Under the pieces are notes generated by a model. That model had not been told where the DNA came from and made no database searches. It saw only the letters and a list, made by a program, of their open reading frames with translations. From NCBI RefSeq assembly GCF_001591825.1, contig NZ_BCVQ01000001.1:62001-126000 (forward strand): 64,000 nucleotides of DNA. The letters are read 5' to 3'. This DNA is from Rossellomorea vietnamensis NBRC 101237. Lineage in GTDB: Bacteria; Bacillota; Bacilli; Bacillales; Bacillaceae_B. How positions within the stretch are numbered: position 1 is the stretch's first letter; each line of letters opens with the position of its first letter. The translations under genes were made by a program, and so were the position numbers. This document shows positions 16,989-25,893 of the stretch, piece after piece.

Positions 16989-18089
16989 ATGAGAGCGGAA
17001 GTCGATCAGTCCTTTGTTTCTTCTCCTCATTTTCTACTATTCATTATCATTTTATTTGTTATCACCAGTTTTTTTGAATTCAGTATCCTCTCGTTTTTAT
17101 TAGCGTTATTTCTCGTTTTGATGGCAATCGGCAGGGTGTACCTACACTACGTACATACAAAAGTCCGATGGGAATTTAAAAGGTATACCCTTGCGTCGAG
17201 TGTTGGTGATGAAGAGGAATTCTACATTGAACTAGCGAATGATTCCCTTTTTCCCCTATACCGCATGCAGCTCATGATGGAAAGTGAGAATGATCAGAGC
17301 TTTGTGTTTCTTCAATCGGATGAGAGTGAATCCACTATTCACAAAGTAGTCGTTGATTTACCTCCAAGGTCACAGAAGACGATCCCTGTAAGAATGAGAG
17401 CCAAAGGAAGAGGGCTTCATCAATGGTCCAATTTTGAAATCATAGTGGCGGACCCCTTTACACTCCTCTCCTATCGACTTGAATATTCGAGTGAGGGCTT
17501 TCCGGTATTTGAAATATATCCTCCGTTCCATCCATTAAATAAGCTTCATTTCCGATCGATTGTTTCTGGTCATCAATCATCCCATTACTCTTTTTATAAA
17601 GATGAACTGAGCATTATCGGGACAAAAGACTATGAAAATGAGAGCTTTCGACATATTCATTGGCTGGCTACTGCGAAGGAAAATAAAATAGTGGCTAAAA
17701 AATATGAAAAGGTACAGGGGAATGTCTATTCCGTGCTACTGAATTTTGTAGGAAACGGGAATTTTTTTATCAGAAAAGATATGGAGTCCCTTATTGAATA
17801 CTCAGTAGCGTTATGTTCACTCCTGATAAAAGAAGGCTGCCATATCGAATTCTATGTAAATTATGCGTCCCATAAAAATGGCCTATTAAAAGTGGAGAAT
17901 CTTTCAAACATGCAACAAATAAAGAAAGTATGTAAAGCCACTGCCTTCATTCATACAAATGGGACGTTCCTATCAACGAATCACTTCTTCGACCACGTGA
18001 AAAGGGATAAGAATCCACAATCATCAGTATTGATCGTCGGGACGGCGCCTGATGATAAAAAAACCAACTGGATACAGGTAAAGGGATGA
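16989..18089 (+). CDS. DUF58 membrane protein, MoxR partner
   Basis: A 366-residue protein starting directly after the MoxR stop. Two membrane helices (about residues 14-31 and 33-52) are followed by a beta-rich domain and the DUF58 signature GTKDYENESFRHIHWLATAK with a degraded von Willebrand-like fold. DUF58 proteins occur with MoxR ATPases throughout bacteria, and their role is not established. The start overlaps the translational context of the ATPase stop (TAAATGA). Confidence 0.85.
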   Translation: MRAEVDQSFVSSPHFLLFIIILFVITSFFEFSILSFLLALFLVLMAIGRVYLHYVHTKVRWEFKRYTLASSVGDEEEFYIELANDSLFPLYRMQLMMESENDQSFVFLQSDESESTIHKVVVDLPPRSQKTIPVRMRAKGRGLHQWSNFEIIVADPFTLLSYRLEYSSEGFPVFEIYPPFHPLNKLHFRSIVSGHQSSHYSFYKDELSIIGTKDYENESFRHIHWLATAKENKIVAKKYEKVQGNVYSVLLNFVGNGNFFIRKDMESLIEYSVALCSLLIKEGCHIEFYVNYASHKNGLLKVENLSNMQQIKKVCKATAFIHTNGTFLSTNHFFDHVKRDKNPQSSVLIVGTAPDDKKTNWIQVKG

Positions 18090-18101
18090 GGGGGGAGAGG
18101 C

Positions 18102-18761
18102 ATGAAATATAGAATGATGATGATCGCTTTTGTTTTGTTGATTGCCTGTTTGATCAGCCTCTCCCTGACCTCTCTTTCTACTACCCTTTCTTCTAGTGTA
18201 AAAGATCATTTGTTTACAGATGAAGATATTGAGATGAAGGGACAGACTCATTTTACCGGGGAGTATACCGAACTGGACGAGGAAGCTCAGGAGGGAACGG
18301 AAGTAGAGCCTCTACTAGAAGCTGTGCTCTCTCCGTTTATAGGGGAAGATACGAGTAAAAAGAAAAGAAACTATCTTCTTTTTTCGCTATTGGCTTTGTG
18401 TATAGGGATAACAGGTTATTTGGTCTATAGAAAGTATCGGAAGAACCAACAAGGGAAAGACCAATCATCATCCTCTTCTCCTGTTGGAGCAAAAAATGAT
18501 GAGGAAGTATCTGTAGACCATTCACCTTTTCTTAAAAAAGAAAGTCAAAGCAACATTCATCTGGTAAGGAAGTCTCTACAAAAATGGGAGAAGACACTCG
18601 GCACACACAATCAGAAACGACCTGCTGAAACGATCAATGAATGGTTTCAGAGAATTAATGGACCAATGGAGATTATCCCCATTTATGAGAAAGTAAGATA
18701 TGGAGAGTCGGGATGCTCAGAAAAGGAATGGCAACTGGTGAAAAGGGTATTAAAGTCGTGA
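18102..18761 (+). CDS. DUF4129-like membrane protein
   Basis: A 219-residue protein with an N-terminal hydrophobic segment (residues 5-30), an acidic outer region, a second helix (about 89-108) and a cytosolic basic/serine linker. The C-terminal segment IYEKVRYGESGCSEKEW is typical of DUF4129 tails. GGGGGGAGAGGC precedes ATG 18102. Third gene of the MoxR operon. The usual transglutaminase partner is not next to it. Confidence 0.7.
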   Translation: MKYRMMMIAFVLLIACLISLSLTSLSTTLSSSVKDHLFTDEDIEMKGQTHFTGEYTELDEEAQEGTEVEPLLEAVLSPFIGEDTSKKKRNYLLFSLLALCIGITGYLVYRKYRKNQQGKDQSSSSSPVGAKNDEEVSVDHSPFLKKESQSNIHLVRKSLQKWEKTLGTHNQKRPAETINEWFQRINGPMEIIPIYEKVRYGESGCSEKEWQLVKRVLKS

Positions 18762-18771
18762 GATGGAAAAG

Positions 18772-18806
18772 GATAACCTGTTCAGGCTGAGGCAGGTTAT
18801 CTTTTT
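18772..18806 (+). terminator. Terminator of the MoxR operon
   Basis: GATAACCTG (18772-18780) pairs perfectly with CAGGTTATC (18793-18801), followed by TTTTT. Confidence 0.9.
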
Positions 18807-18873
18807 CTATTTTATTTGTTAATAGTCAAGGGGGAGTGGGATGGTAATGGGTGGTTCAGGTAGATGAAGAAAG

Positions 18874-18900
18874 GAAGCGTGGGAACCGTCCCCATGCTTC
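18874..18900 (+). repeat. 27-bp palindrome, family A, single
   Basis: GAAGCGTGGGAACC...CATGCTTC, an A-to-G variant in the left arm. It lies in the 370-bp gap between the MoxR operon and the carotenoid operon. Confidence 0.85.
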
Positions 18901-18920
18901 CACAAAAAAGGGTTATCCCA

Positions 18921-19106
18921 CTTTTTGTGGAATACTAGATAATAGAAAGCCTAACGATCCTTATTTATTCATATCAGAATCTCTACAAACGGACTGTAAG
19001 ATCGAACCTTCCTAGTTTTTCCGGGGAACAAACAGGGAATAGTGAAAAGAGTGTGAGAGATAGACGAAAGATGGACTTGCTCCATTTTTGTAGAATGCTA
19101 GATACT
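18921..19106. repeat. Imperfect direct repeat flanking the sigma-B candidate
   Basis: TTTTTGTGGAATACTAGATA near 18922-18941 and TTTTTGTAGAATGCTAGATA near 19085-19104 differ at two positions. The remaining sequence of this gap holds no gene. They may be protein-binding sites or a duplicated promoter element. Confidence 0.4.
19015..19040 (+). promoter_or_regulatory. Candidate sigma-B promoter of the carotenoid operon
   Basis: GTTTTT (19015-19020), a 14-nt spacer, then GGGAAT (19035-19040), matching the sigma-B consensus GTTTWW-N12-15-GGGWAW. It lies 92 bp before the first gene. The staphyloxanthin operon of Staphylococcus aureus is known to be sigma-B dependent, which agrees. Confidence 0.55.
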
Positions 19107-19131
19107 CTATTCATAAAGGGAGGTTCGGAGT

Positions 19132-20058
19132 ATGTTCCCTATGATTATCGCAAAATTACTGCGCCTCTATTCTAATCAATCCAAAAACCCACCTATGATT
19201 CCTCAGCAGAAAGTAAAAATGAAAAAAGATGTGTTCGTTGAAACATCTGTCGGGCCCACTTCCGTTTCCTTCTATTATCCTTTTGCAGCAAAACCAAAAA
19301 AGCTCCCTGTTTATATCAATTTCCATGGCGGGGCGTTCATTATGAATGATAAGGAGCTGGATGATCCTTATTGCAGGTATCTTGCGAATCAGGCCGAATG
19401 CGTGGTTCTGAATGTCGAATACGGCAAAGCACCTGAGTATCCTTTTCCGAAAGCCATTGAGCAGGGCTATGAGATCATTCAATGGATGAAGGAAAGAGCG
19501 GAGGAATGGGGCATTGATGCAGAAAAGGTCATGGTGGGCGGACAAAGCTCAGGTGCCAATATCGCCGCAGCCCTTTGTCTCTACCTTGAAGAGAAAGGGG
19601 ACGAGCAGCCGTTCCTCCAAGTGCTGTCGTGCCCGATGCTGGATTTCGTCACCCCTCATGCGGAGAAGCCGGAACCGGGCTGGTGGCGTTCGCGCTTTCC
19701 GGGAGTAGCTCATTTCATCCATTGGTGCTACCTCCCTGTAAAGGAACAGGCGGGTCATCTCCTTGCTTCCCCTGTCCATGCCGAGGTTAACGGACGCCTA
19801 GCCTCAGCCCTGATTCTCATAGCTGAGTCCGATGCCTTCAGGCCGGAAGCGGAATGTTATGCGAGGAAATTGAAAGCAGCAAGGGTGAACGTTCAAGAGG
19901 AGTTATTCAGGGGATGTTCCCATGCCTTTACCCATCTCGGACCTAAAGAAAAAGCAGAAGAAGCCTGGCAATTGATCGCAGAAAAAATCAAGGCTGTGGC
20001 CGAAGCGCCTCTCTCAAAACACATCCATCGTTTTCCTTTAAAGGGAGATAGGGTATAA
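19132..20058 (+). CDS. Alpha/beta hydrolase (HSL-type esterase) of the carotenoid operon
   Basis: A 308-residue serine hydrolase with the oxyanion motif NFHGGAF, nucleophile elbow GGQSSGAN, acid ESDAF and His in CSHAFTHLG, the hormone-sensitive-lipase arrangement. AAGGGAGG at 19118-19125 precedes ATG 19132. It sits first in the operon ahead of crtP. It may trim or transfer acyl groups on carotenoid esters, or supply fatty acid; that role is inferred only from position. It is not part of the S. aureus operon. Confidence 0.85.
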   Translation: MFPMIIAKLLRLYSNQSKNPPMIPQQKVKMKKDVFVETSVGPTSVSFYYPFAAKPKKLPVYINFHGGAFIMNDKELDDPYCRYLANQAECVVLNVEYGKAPEYPFPKAIEQGYEIIQWMKERAEEWGIDAEKVMVGGQSSGANIAAALCLYLEEKGDEQPFLQVLSCPMLDFVTPHAEKPEPGWWRSRFPGVAHFIHWCYLPVKEQAGHLLASPVHAEVNGRLASALILIAESDAFRPEAECYARKLKAARVNVQEELFRGCSHAFTHLGPKEKAEEAWQLIAEKIKAVAEAPLSKHIHRFPLKGDRV

Positions 20059-20075
20059 GATAAGTACGGAATGTA

Positions 20076-20100
20076 CAGACTTAATGCTGAGAAAAGTCTG
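20076..20100 (+). promoter_or_regulatory. Hairpin between esterase and crtP
   Basis: CAGACTT (20076-20082) and AAGTCTG (20094-20100) form a 7-bp stem with no T run. The remaining 130 bp to crtP hold no gene. Confidence 0.3.
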
Positions 20101-20233
20101 AACAAACAGAATATAGGTGGATGATCCAGAGTTGGATCAGGAGGAGATGGATATAGAACTGGCACAAGGACAGGCGAATTTTGAAAACATACATGCTCCA
20201 AACAAGATTTCCGACAAGGAGGAAAGATAACCA

Positions 20234-21730
20234 TTGAAAAATAAAACGGTACTTATCATTGGAGGCGGGCTCGGCGGGGTGTCGGCTGCCATTTCACTCG
20301 CACAGGCGGGGTACGATGTATCCTTATATGAAAAAAACGATCACATTGGAGGAAAGTTGAACCGGCTGGATCAAGACGGCTTTGGTTTTGATCTGGGTCC
20401 ATCCATTTTGACGATGCCCCATATTTTTGAGAAATTGTTTGCGGCCAGCGGAAAGTCCATGAAGAATTATGTCCCGATTGAGAAGCTGGATCATCAATGG
20501 CGCTCCTTTTTTCCCGATGGAAATATCATAGACTTATATGAAGATGTGAAGGACATGCGGGAGAAGAACAGGTCTCTCAGTGAAAAGGACATTCGTGAAT
20601 ATCAGAAGCTGCTGGATTATTCGAAAACCCTCTATGATATGACGGATAAAACCTTATTCAAGCACGGTGTTGATTCGACGAGAGGGATGATGAAGCACAC
20701 GGGACTGTTCTCGGCCTTGAAGAACTTTGACCTGTTATCGACCGTACATAGATCCCTCGATAAGCGGATCAGCAATGAGCAGTTCCGTGATATGCTTTCC
20801 TATTTTATCAAGTACGTCGGTTCGTCCCCTTACGATGCGCCGGCCGTGATGAATATGATGATCTACATGCAGCATGACCAGGGCGTATGGTATGTCCCCG
20901 GCGGTTTGTACAAGCTGGCGGACGGCCTCGTGAAACTCGCGGAGGAAGTGGGAGTCACCTTCCATCTTGGAAAGCCGATCGTCAAGCTTGAAAAGAAGGA
21001 TGGCGGAATCACTGGAGCCGTTTTGGCAGACGGGACCAGACTCACGGCGGATTACTTTGTTTCCAATATGGAAGTCATTCCGGTATACGAGCGCTTGCTG
21101 GAAGAAGACAGCCATTATATCAAAAAATTAAAAAAGAAATTTGAACCGGCGAGTTCCGGTCTCGTCATGCATCTGGGCGTGAAGAAGAGTTATCCGCAGC
21201 TGCGCCATCACAACTTCTTTTTCGCCGAAAATATGAAGCAGCAAATGGAATCGATTTTCCATCGCCGTGAATTGCCTGAAGATCCGGTCATTTATCTTGT
21301 TAACGTCAATAAGACCGATCCGACACAGGCCCCTGAAGGACATGAGAATATCAAAGTACTTCCTCATATTCCGTTTATCCGGGATGAAAATCCGTATACT
21401 CAAGCCGATTATGAACAATTTGCTGAGCGGGTACTGATCAAATTGGAGAAAATGGGCCTTGATGGCTTGCGTGACAACATTGTCACTCGTGATATGTGGA
21501 CACCGGAAGATATCAGGCGCACCTATGGCTCCGACCGCGGGGCGATTTATGGGACCGTGTCGGATAAAAAGAAGAATAAAGGATTCAAGCATCCGAAGCA
21601 GAGTGAACGCTACAATAACCTCTATTTTGTGGGGGGGACGGTAAACCCAGGCGGCGGAATGCCGATGGTTACGTTAAGCGGGCAGCTCGTAGGGGAGCAG
21701 ATTGTGGAGAGGGATTCATCCCTTGCCTGA
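20234..21730 (+). CDS. crtP: 4,4'-diaponeurosporene oxygenase, CrtP type
   Basis: FAD-dependent oxidase of the CrtN/CrtP amine-oxidase-like family. It oxidises the terminal methyl of the C30 carotenoid to aldehyde or acid. The N-terminal dinucleotide fold is IIGGGLGGVSAAISLAQAGY, followed by GFGFDLGPSILTMPHIFEKL and HQWRSFFPDG. FEPASSGLVMHLGV and the C-terminal NLYFVGGTVNPGGGMPMVTL match remembered S. aureus CrtP closely. The start is TTG 20234 with AAGGAGG at 20216-20222. A family split between CrtP and CrtNb/CrtNc names remains possible. Confidence 0.9.
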   Translation: MKNKTVLIIGGGLGGVSAAISLAQAGYDVSLYEKNDHIGGKLNRLDQDGFGFDLGPSILTMPHIFEKLFAASGKSMKNYVPIEKLDHQWRSFFPDGNIIDLYEDVKDMREKNRSLSEKDIREYQKLLDYSKTLYDMTDKTLFKHGVDSTRGMMKHTGLFSALKNFDLLSTVHRSLDKRISNEQFRDMLSYFIKYVGSSPYDAPAVMNMMIYMQHDQGVWYVPGGLYKLADGLVKLAEEVGVTFHLGKPIVKLEKKDGGITGAVLADGTRLTADYFVSNMEVIPVYERLLEEDSHYIKKLKKKFEPASSGLVMHLGVKKSYPQLRHHNFFFAENMKQQMESIFHRRELPEDPVIYLVNVNKTDPTQAPEGHENIKVLPHIPFIRDENPYTQADYEQFAERVLIKLEKMGLDGLRDNIVTRDMWTPEDIRRTYGSDRGAIYGTVSDKKKNKGFKHPKQSERYNNLYFVGGTVNPGGGMPMVTLSGQLVGEQIVERDSSLA

Positions 21731-21739
21731 AGATGATCG

Positions 21740-21776
21740 AGCCTTTCTGGAGACGTTACCGGAAAGGCTGGTTTTC
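21740..21776 (+). terminator. Hairpin between crtP and crtO
   Basis: AGCCTTTC (21740-21747) pairs with GAAAGGCT (21762-21769), followed by GGTTTT. Probably a partial terminator that attenuates the distal carotenoid genes. Confidence 0.6.
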
Positions 21777-21823
21777 TCGTTTGTAGCAAAACTATTGAAC
21801 CTTTTAAACCAAGGGGTGATGTC

Positions 21824-22336
21824 ATGATCGTATCACTGCCTGTCCATTGGATCATTATCATCGATATACTTGCCTGGACGTTCTTTCATCTCGCCATTTC
21901 GGTCATCTGTTTGAAACTGCCTTTGTCATGGTTCCTGGAAGACCGTTTCTGGTTTCGGACGTTCTCTTTTGAACAATCGGGAAAACTGTGGCAGCGCTTG
22001 TTCCGGGTGAAAACGTGGAAGGGACTGATTCTCGATGGCACGATTTTTTTGAAAAAGGGATACAGCAAAAAAGGGTTGCATGGGACGAAGGCGGGGGACC
22101 TGATGGTGTTTGCGGCGGAAACGAAACGCGCGGAACTCACCCACTTGCTTTCCATTCTCCCTGCTCCGCTGTTCTTCATCTGGAATCCAGCATGGGCAGG
22201 ATGGGTGATGATCCTGTATGCCCTTGTCTTCAACCTTCCGATTATCGTGGTTCAGCGCTACAATCGGGGGCGCATCTCGGCCATCACGGCAAGGAATCAA
22301 GCAGACTATTGTAAGGAAATGAGGGAACGCATATGA
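21824..22336 (+). CDS. crtO: Glycosyl-4,4'-diaponeurosporenoate acyltransferase, CrtO type
   Basis: A 170-residue membrane enzyme that esterifies the sugar of the glycosylated carotenoid with a fatty acid. It shares with S. aureus CrtO the blocks SFEQSGKLWQRLFRVKTWK, TKRAELTHLLSILP and FNLPIIVVQRYNRGR. Membrane helices lie at about residues 8-28 and 110-145. AAGGGGTG lies 7 bp before ATG 21824. Its stop overlaps the crtN start (ATGA), so the two are coupled. Confidence 0.85.
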   Translation: MIVSLPVHWIIIIDILAWTFFHLAISVICLKLPLSWFLEDRFWFRTFSFEQSGKLWQRLFRVKTWKGLILDGTIFLKKGYSKKGLHGTKAGDLMVFAAETKRAELTHLLSILPAPLFFIWNPAWAGWVMILYALVFNLPIIVVQRYNRGRISAITARNQADYCKEMRERI

Positions 22337-23886
22337 GTAAGAAGGTGATTGTCGTTGGGGCAGGTGTTGCCGGACTTGCCAGTGCCATCAGGCTTCAGCA
22401 CGCGGGGTACGAGGTGGAGTTATATGAAAAAGGATCCACCCCCGGGGGCAAAATGAATCAAATTAAACTGGACGGCTACACGTTTGATCTGGGTCCGAGT
22501 ATCGTCATGATGCCGGAACTGTATCGGGAACTATTCGAATTATGCGGCCGTGACCCTGATGATTATATCCCAATGGAAAAATTGGATCCGATTTACCGGG
22601 CCTATTTCACGGATATTCCCGACCAGCCTTTTGATATCTCGACAGACCTTATCCAAATGACCAAGACCATCGAATCCCTCAGCGAAGAGGATACGGAAGG
22701 ATTTTTTCAATACCTGCATGAAATTTACAGACGATTTGTCATCGCCAAGCAACACATTCTTCAAAGACCTTTCCGCAAGAGAACGGATTTCTATAATTTC
22801 CCCCTGTTGACGAAAGTGCTGCAAATGAAACCATACGACACGGCAGACACGTTTATGGGGAGATTCATCAAGAATGAGCGGCTGAAGCAGCTGATCAGCT
22901 TTCAAACGCTGTACATCGGCATTTCTCCTCTAAAAAGTCCATCTTTCTATACGATGATCCCGATGATTCAATTTTTATATGGCGTATGGTTCATCAAAGG
23001 CGGAATGTATACGATGGCTTTAGGGATGGAGAGGCTCTTCAAGGAACTTGGGGGAACGATTCACTACGGCAAGGCGGTAGAGGAAATCTCCATTCAAAAC
23101 CGCAAGGCGGACGGGATTATCGTGGACGGCGGGAAAATCCCTGCAGACTATGTGGTCTGTAACGCAGACTTCCCTTATGCCATGAAACACCTGGTGAAAG
23201 ACAAGGCTTCCAAGGGCAGATTTACGGATAAGAAGATCGACAGCATGAACTACTCTTGTTCCTGTTTTTTAATGTATCTCGGGATGAACCGGAAATATGA
23301 AGACGTCGATCATGTACATACGTTTATTTTTAACGAAAAGCTCAATCAGAATCTGGAGGATATTTTTGACGGGAAGAAATTGACGAATGCCTCCTTTTAC
23401 GTGTATATCGCTTCAAAGAAAGACCCATCCCTTGCACCTGAGGGGAAGGACGGTTTGTACATTCTGATGCCTGTCTCAAATATTGCTACAGCCGACTATA
23501 CATGGGACGAGGAAACCATCTCCTATTATCGAAACTATATTTTAAACGAATTAAAGAATATCCCTGGCTTTGAACATGTGGAAGATGAGATTGTGACCGA
23601 AACGTATACGACACCACTGGATTTCGAATCGAAATTCAATGCCTATCGCGGGGCCACATTCGGCTTGCAGCCAACACTGGATCAAAGCAACCACAAACGT
23701 CCCCAGAGCAAGGCCAGCCACTGTGAGAATCTGTACTTCACAGGAAGCAGCACCCATCCCGGTGCCGGTGTCCCGATCGTGCTGTTATCAGCCAGGATCA
23801 CCGCACAGGAACTGATACAGGATGATACAGGCAAAGTGTACGATTATTCAGCGAACATACAACCTCAACGGGGATTGTCACATTAG
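22333..23886 (+). CDS. crtN: 4,4'-diapophytoene desaturase, CrtN type
   Basis: FAD-dependent desaturase converting colourless diapophytoene to yellow diaponeurosporene. It has the Rossmann motif VVGAGVAGLASAIRLQHAGY, then GYTFDLGPSIVMMPELYREL. The C-terminal signature is NLYFTGSSTHPGAGVPIVLL. Of the two desaturase-like paralogues, this one has the GPSIVMMP version typical of CrtN and the other the GPSILTMP version typical of CrtP. It follows crtO with a 4-bp overlap and precedes crtQ by 33 bp. The synthase gene crtM that should feed it is not in the window. Confidence 0.9.
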   Translation: MSKKVIVVGAGVAGLASAIRLQHAGYEVELYEKGSTPGGKMNQIKLDGYTFDLGPSIVMMPELYRELFELCGRDPDDYIPMEKLDPIYRAYFTDIPDQPFDISTDLIQMTKTIESLSEEDTEGFFQYLHEIYRRFVIAKQHILQRPFRKRTDFYNFPLLTKVLQMKPYDTADTFMGRFIKNERLKQLISFQTLYIGISPLKSPSFYTMIPMIQFLYGVWFIKGGMYTMALGMERLFKELGGTIHYGKAVEEISIQNRKADGIIVDGGKIPADYVVCNADFPYAMKHLVKDKASKGRFTDKKIDSMNYSCSCFLMYLGMNRKYEDVDHVHTFIFNEKLNQNLEDIFDGKKLTNASFYVYIASKKDPSLAPEGKDGLYILMPVSNIATADYTWDEETISYYRNYILNELKNIPGFEHVEDEIVTETYTTPLDFESKFNAYRGATFGLQPTLDQSNHKRPQSKASHCENLYFTGSSTHPGAGVPIVLLSARITAQELIQDDTGKVYDYSANIQPQRGLSH

Positions 23887-23919
23887 GGACGTCACCCGAA
23901 GAGGAAGGAGGCAGGTTAT

Positions 23920-25026
23920 ATGACAGCTTCAGAAGTGATCAATCTCGTCTTGGGGGGCCTCGGGGTTGCGATTGCCATTATCCTGTTTTGGTCCTTGCCG
24001 GTCCCACGTTTCAAATCCAACAATACGGAGGGACTGCCGTTTCTGTCCATCATTATCCCTGCCCGGAATGAAGAAGCGAGGATCACCCCGTTATTGCAGT
24101 CGTTGCAGGAGCAGAGATTCAAAGGATTTGAGGTTTTGTTGGTGGATGACGATTCATCAGATCGTACCGCGGCCATCGCAGAAAGCTACGGAGTCACGGT
24201 CCTCCAGAATAACGGGGCAGGGAAATCGTCTGCCTGCTGGCGTGGTGCCAACGAGGCAAAAGGGAGCTGGCTGCTGTTCCTCGATGCAGATACCAGATTC
24301 ATGAGTGTGGATGGACTACGCAATCTCCTGCATGTGTACCAGGGAAAAGGCGCCAGGGGAATCCTTGCCTTGCAGCCCTATCACACAGTGGAGCGGGTGT
24401 ATGAACATCTCTCCATTGTCTTTAACATCATCGTCGTAGTGGGCATGAACCTATTCACCATCTGGGGATCACGATTCAAAGCCGCCGGTTCGTTCGGTCC
24501 ATGCATTCTATGTGATCGAGACGATTACTTCTTATCCGGAGGGCATGAGAAAATCGAAGGGGCCATCATGGATGATCTGGCACTGGGCGAGGCCTTTCTT
24601 GAACAGAACCTTCCCGTTCGCTGCCTTGGCGGTAGAGGAATCATTTCGTTCCGCATGTATCCGGAAGGGGTGGGCAGCCTGATCGAAGGCTGGTGCAAAA
24701 GCTTTGCCGTTGGTTCGAAGTCCACTCATCCCGTCGTCATGTTGATGGTCATCCTTTGGATTACGGGAAGTTTAACCACTGCGTCTTCATTGATTTCTTC
24801 GGTTATTGTGGGAAATACCACCGCTATGATCGTTTATGGGGTATTGTATATCCTCTATGCCGTTCAAACTGGATGGTTTGCCCGCAGGGTCGGGAATTTC
24901 AGATGGGGGTATTTCCCGTTTTATCCGCTGTTTTTTTTGTTCTTCGCAGGGATTTTCATTTATTCTTTTGTCCGGGTGAATGTGTTTCATTCTGTGAGGT
25001 GGAAGGGGCGGAATATAAAGGTGTGA
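23920..25026 (+). CDS. crtQ: 4,4'-diaponeurosporenoate glycosyltransferase, CrtQ type
   Basis: GT2-family transferase that attaches glucose to the carotenoid acid. The catalytic domain shows SIIIPARNEEARITPLLQSL, VDDDSSDRT and FLDADTRF. The middle part (LQPYHTVERVYEHLSIVFN and VVGMNLF) and the C-terminal VRWKGRNIKV resemble S. aureus CrtQ. There is one N-terminal membrane helix (about 5-25) and further C-terminal helices from about 265. GAAGGAGG lies just before the ATG. Last gene of the carotenoid operon. Confidence 0.88.
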   Translation: MTASEVINLVLGGLGVAIAIILFWSLPVPRFKSNNTEGLPFLSIIIPARNEEARITPLLQSLQEQRFKGFEVLLVDDDSSDRTAAIAESYGVTVLQNNGAGKSSACWRGANEAKGSWLLFLDADTRFMSVDGLRNLLHVYQGKGARGILALQPYHTVERVYEHLSIVFNIIVVVGMNLFTIWGSRFKAAGSFGPCILCDRDDYFLSGGHEKIEGAIMDDLALGEAFLEQNLPVRCLGGRGIISFRMYPEGVGSLIEGWCKSFAVGSKSTHPVVMLMVILWITGSLTTASSLISSVIVGNTTAMIVYGVLYILYAVQTGWFARRVGNFRWGYFPFYPLFFLFFAGIFIYSFVRVNVFHSVRWKGRNIKV

Positions 25027-25070
25027 AAAAGGGTGCTTTTCTAGCGTTTTGAAGGTAATGAGTCTTGAGA

Positions 25071-25112
25071 AAAAAGGGTGTCTGACCTCAGTAGGTCAGA
25101 CACCCTTTTGCG
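25071..25112 (+). terminator. Terminator of the carotenoid operon (family C hairpin)
   Basis: AAAAGGGTGTCTGACCT and AGGTCAGACACCCTTTT form a 17-bp stem with a very short loop, ending in TTTT. The A run on the left would also let it act on the other strand. The following 218 bp to 25328 show nothing I can assign. Confidence 0.9.
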
Positions 25113-25328
25113 GTTTGTGATGGAATGGTCTAACGAAAGGAAAATCGAAGAAATGGAGTGTGGATCATGGTGAGAGGGAACGAAGTGTGGGTATAAGATA
25201 GCCGTCATAACCTAAGTAGAGAAATGAAGATTACCTTTCAGCTCGATTCTCAAGAGTGAAAACCCGTTTATCAATATTAGTGATTCTGGTGTTCAGATAA
25301 TGAAAATCTGTTTCAGAACGTTGGCTGC

Positions 25329-25532
25329 CTACTTTAACAAAGCAATGACATCTTCTGTTTGGGATGTTTCAATTCGATTGACTGTTTCTTTTACCTCTTT
25401 CAAATCATTTCCGAATTCCTTCAGTTTACCGTCGAACTCTTTCATATTACTGTCTAATTCTTTTATGTTACTGTCTAGTTCCTTAATGTTCTGTTGAATA
25501 TCAGATAACATGTTCACGATTTGTTTGTCCAT
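25329..25532 (-). CDS. Small coiled-coil protein
   Basis: A 67-residue hydrophilic protein beginning MDKQIVNMLSDIQQNIKELD, with two near-identical seven-residue repeats (IKELDSN) and a continuing heptad pattern, so an extended coiled coil. AGGAGGTGAG directly upstream supports ATG 25532 rather than the longer open frame. Such short coiled-coil proteins are common as orphans in Bacillus; I cannot assign a function. The repeats show at DNA level as tandem 21-bp units. Confidence 0.6.
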   Translation of the reverse strand: MDKQIVNMLSDIQQNIKELDSNIKELDSNMKEFDGKLKEFGNDLKEVKETVNRIETSQTEDVIALLK

Positions 25533-25690
25533 TTTTCTCACCTCCTTCCTCCTATTATAGTGGAAATGGAATGATGATACTACTCTGATAGTGTGTGAAT
25601 AAGATGCCAATGGGACAGGTACATTATTCCAGATACCATTGTTTATGTTTTCCCCATTTTGAATGATTACCTTTTTGGATAAGGTAGAAT

Positions 25691-25724
25691 GAGCTTCACT
25701 CCATGTTTAGGAGTGGGGCTTTTT
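25691..25724 (+). repeat. GAGCTTCACYCC hairpin element (family D), terminator-like
   Basis: AGCTTCACTCC pairs with GGAGTGGGGCT (two G·U pairs), then TTTT. No gene ends just before it, which suggests a mobile or duplicated element rather than a working terminator. It is followed by a GAAGTATGATA segment and a family A palindrome, an arrangement repeated at 32981-33104. Confidence 0.55.
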
Positions 25725-25784
25725 AGTGGCTATGATCTTGAAGTATGATAGAGGGAATCTACTGTTTTCCCTTGGCTTAAAAAG

Positions 25785-25811
25785 GAAGCAGGAGAACCGT
25801 CCCCATGCTTC
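25785..25811 (+). repeat. 27-bp palindrome, family A, single
   Basis: GAAGCAGG...CATGCTTC with the core ACCGTCCC. It closes a composite unit that begins with the hairpin at 25691. Confidence 0.9.
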
Positions 25812-25858
25812 CCTTCTTATGCCCAAAACAAAAAATCCACAAATTTTTTAAAAACATA

Positions 25859-25887
25859 TTGTAAAGCGCTTTCAATTATCATATAAT
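25859..25887 (+). promoter_or_regulatory. Promoter of the KDG operon
   Basis: TTGTAA (25859-25864), 17-nt spacer, TATAAT (25882-25887): a near-consensus vegetative promoter. Confidence 0.7.
25860..25874. promoter_or_regulatory. cre site overlapping the -35 of the KDG promoter
   Basis: TGTAAAGCGCTTTCA is a full match to the CcpA operator consensus. Overlap with the -35 region implies strong catabolite repression. Confidence 0.8.
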
Positions 25888-25893
25888 TTCAAT

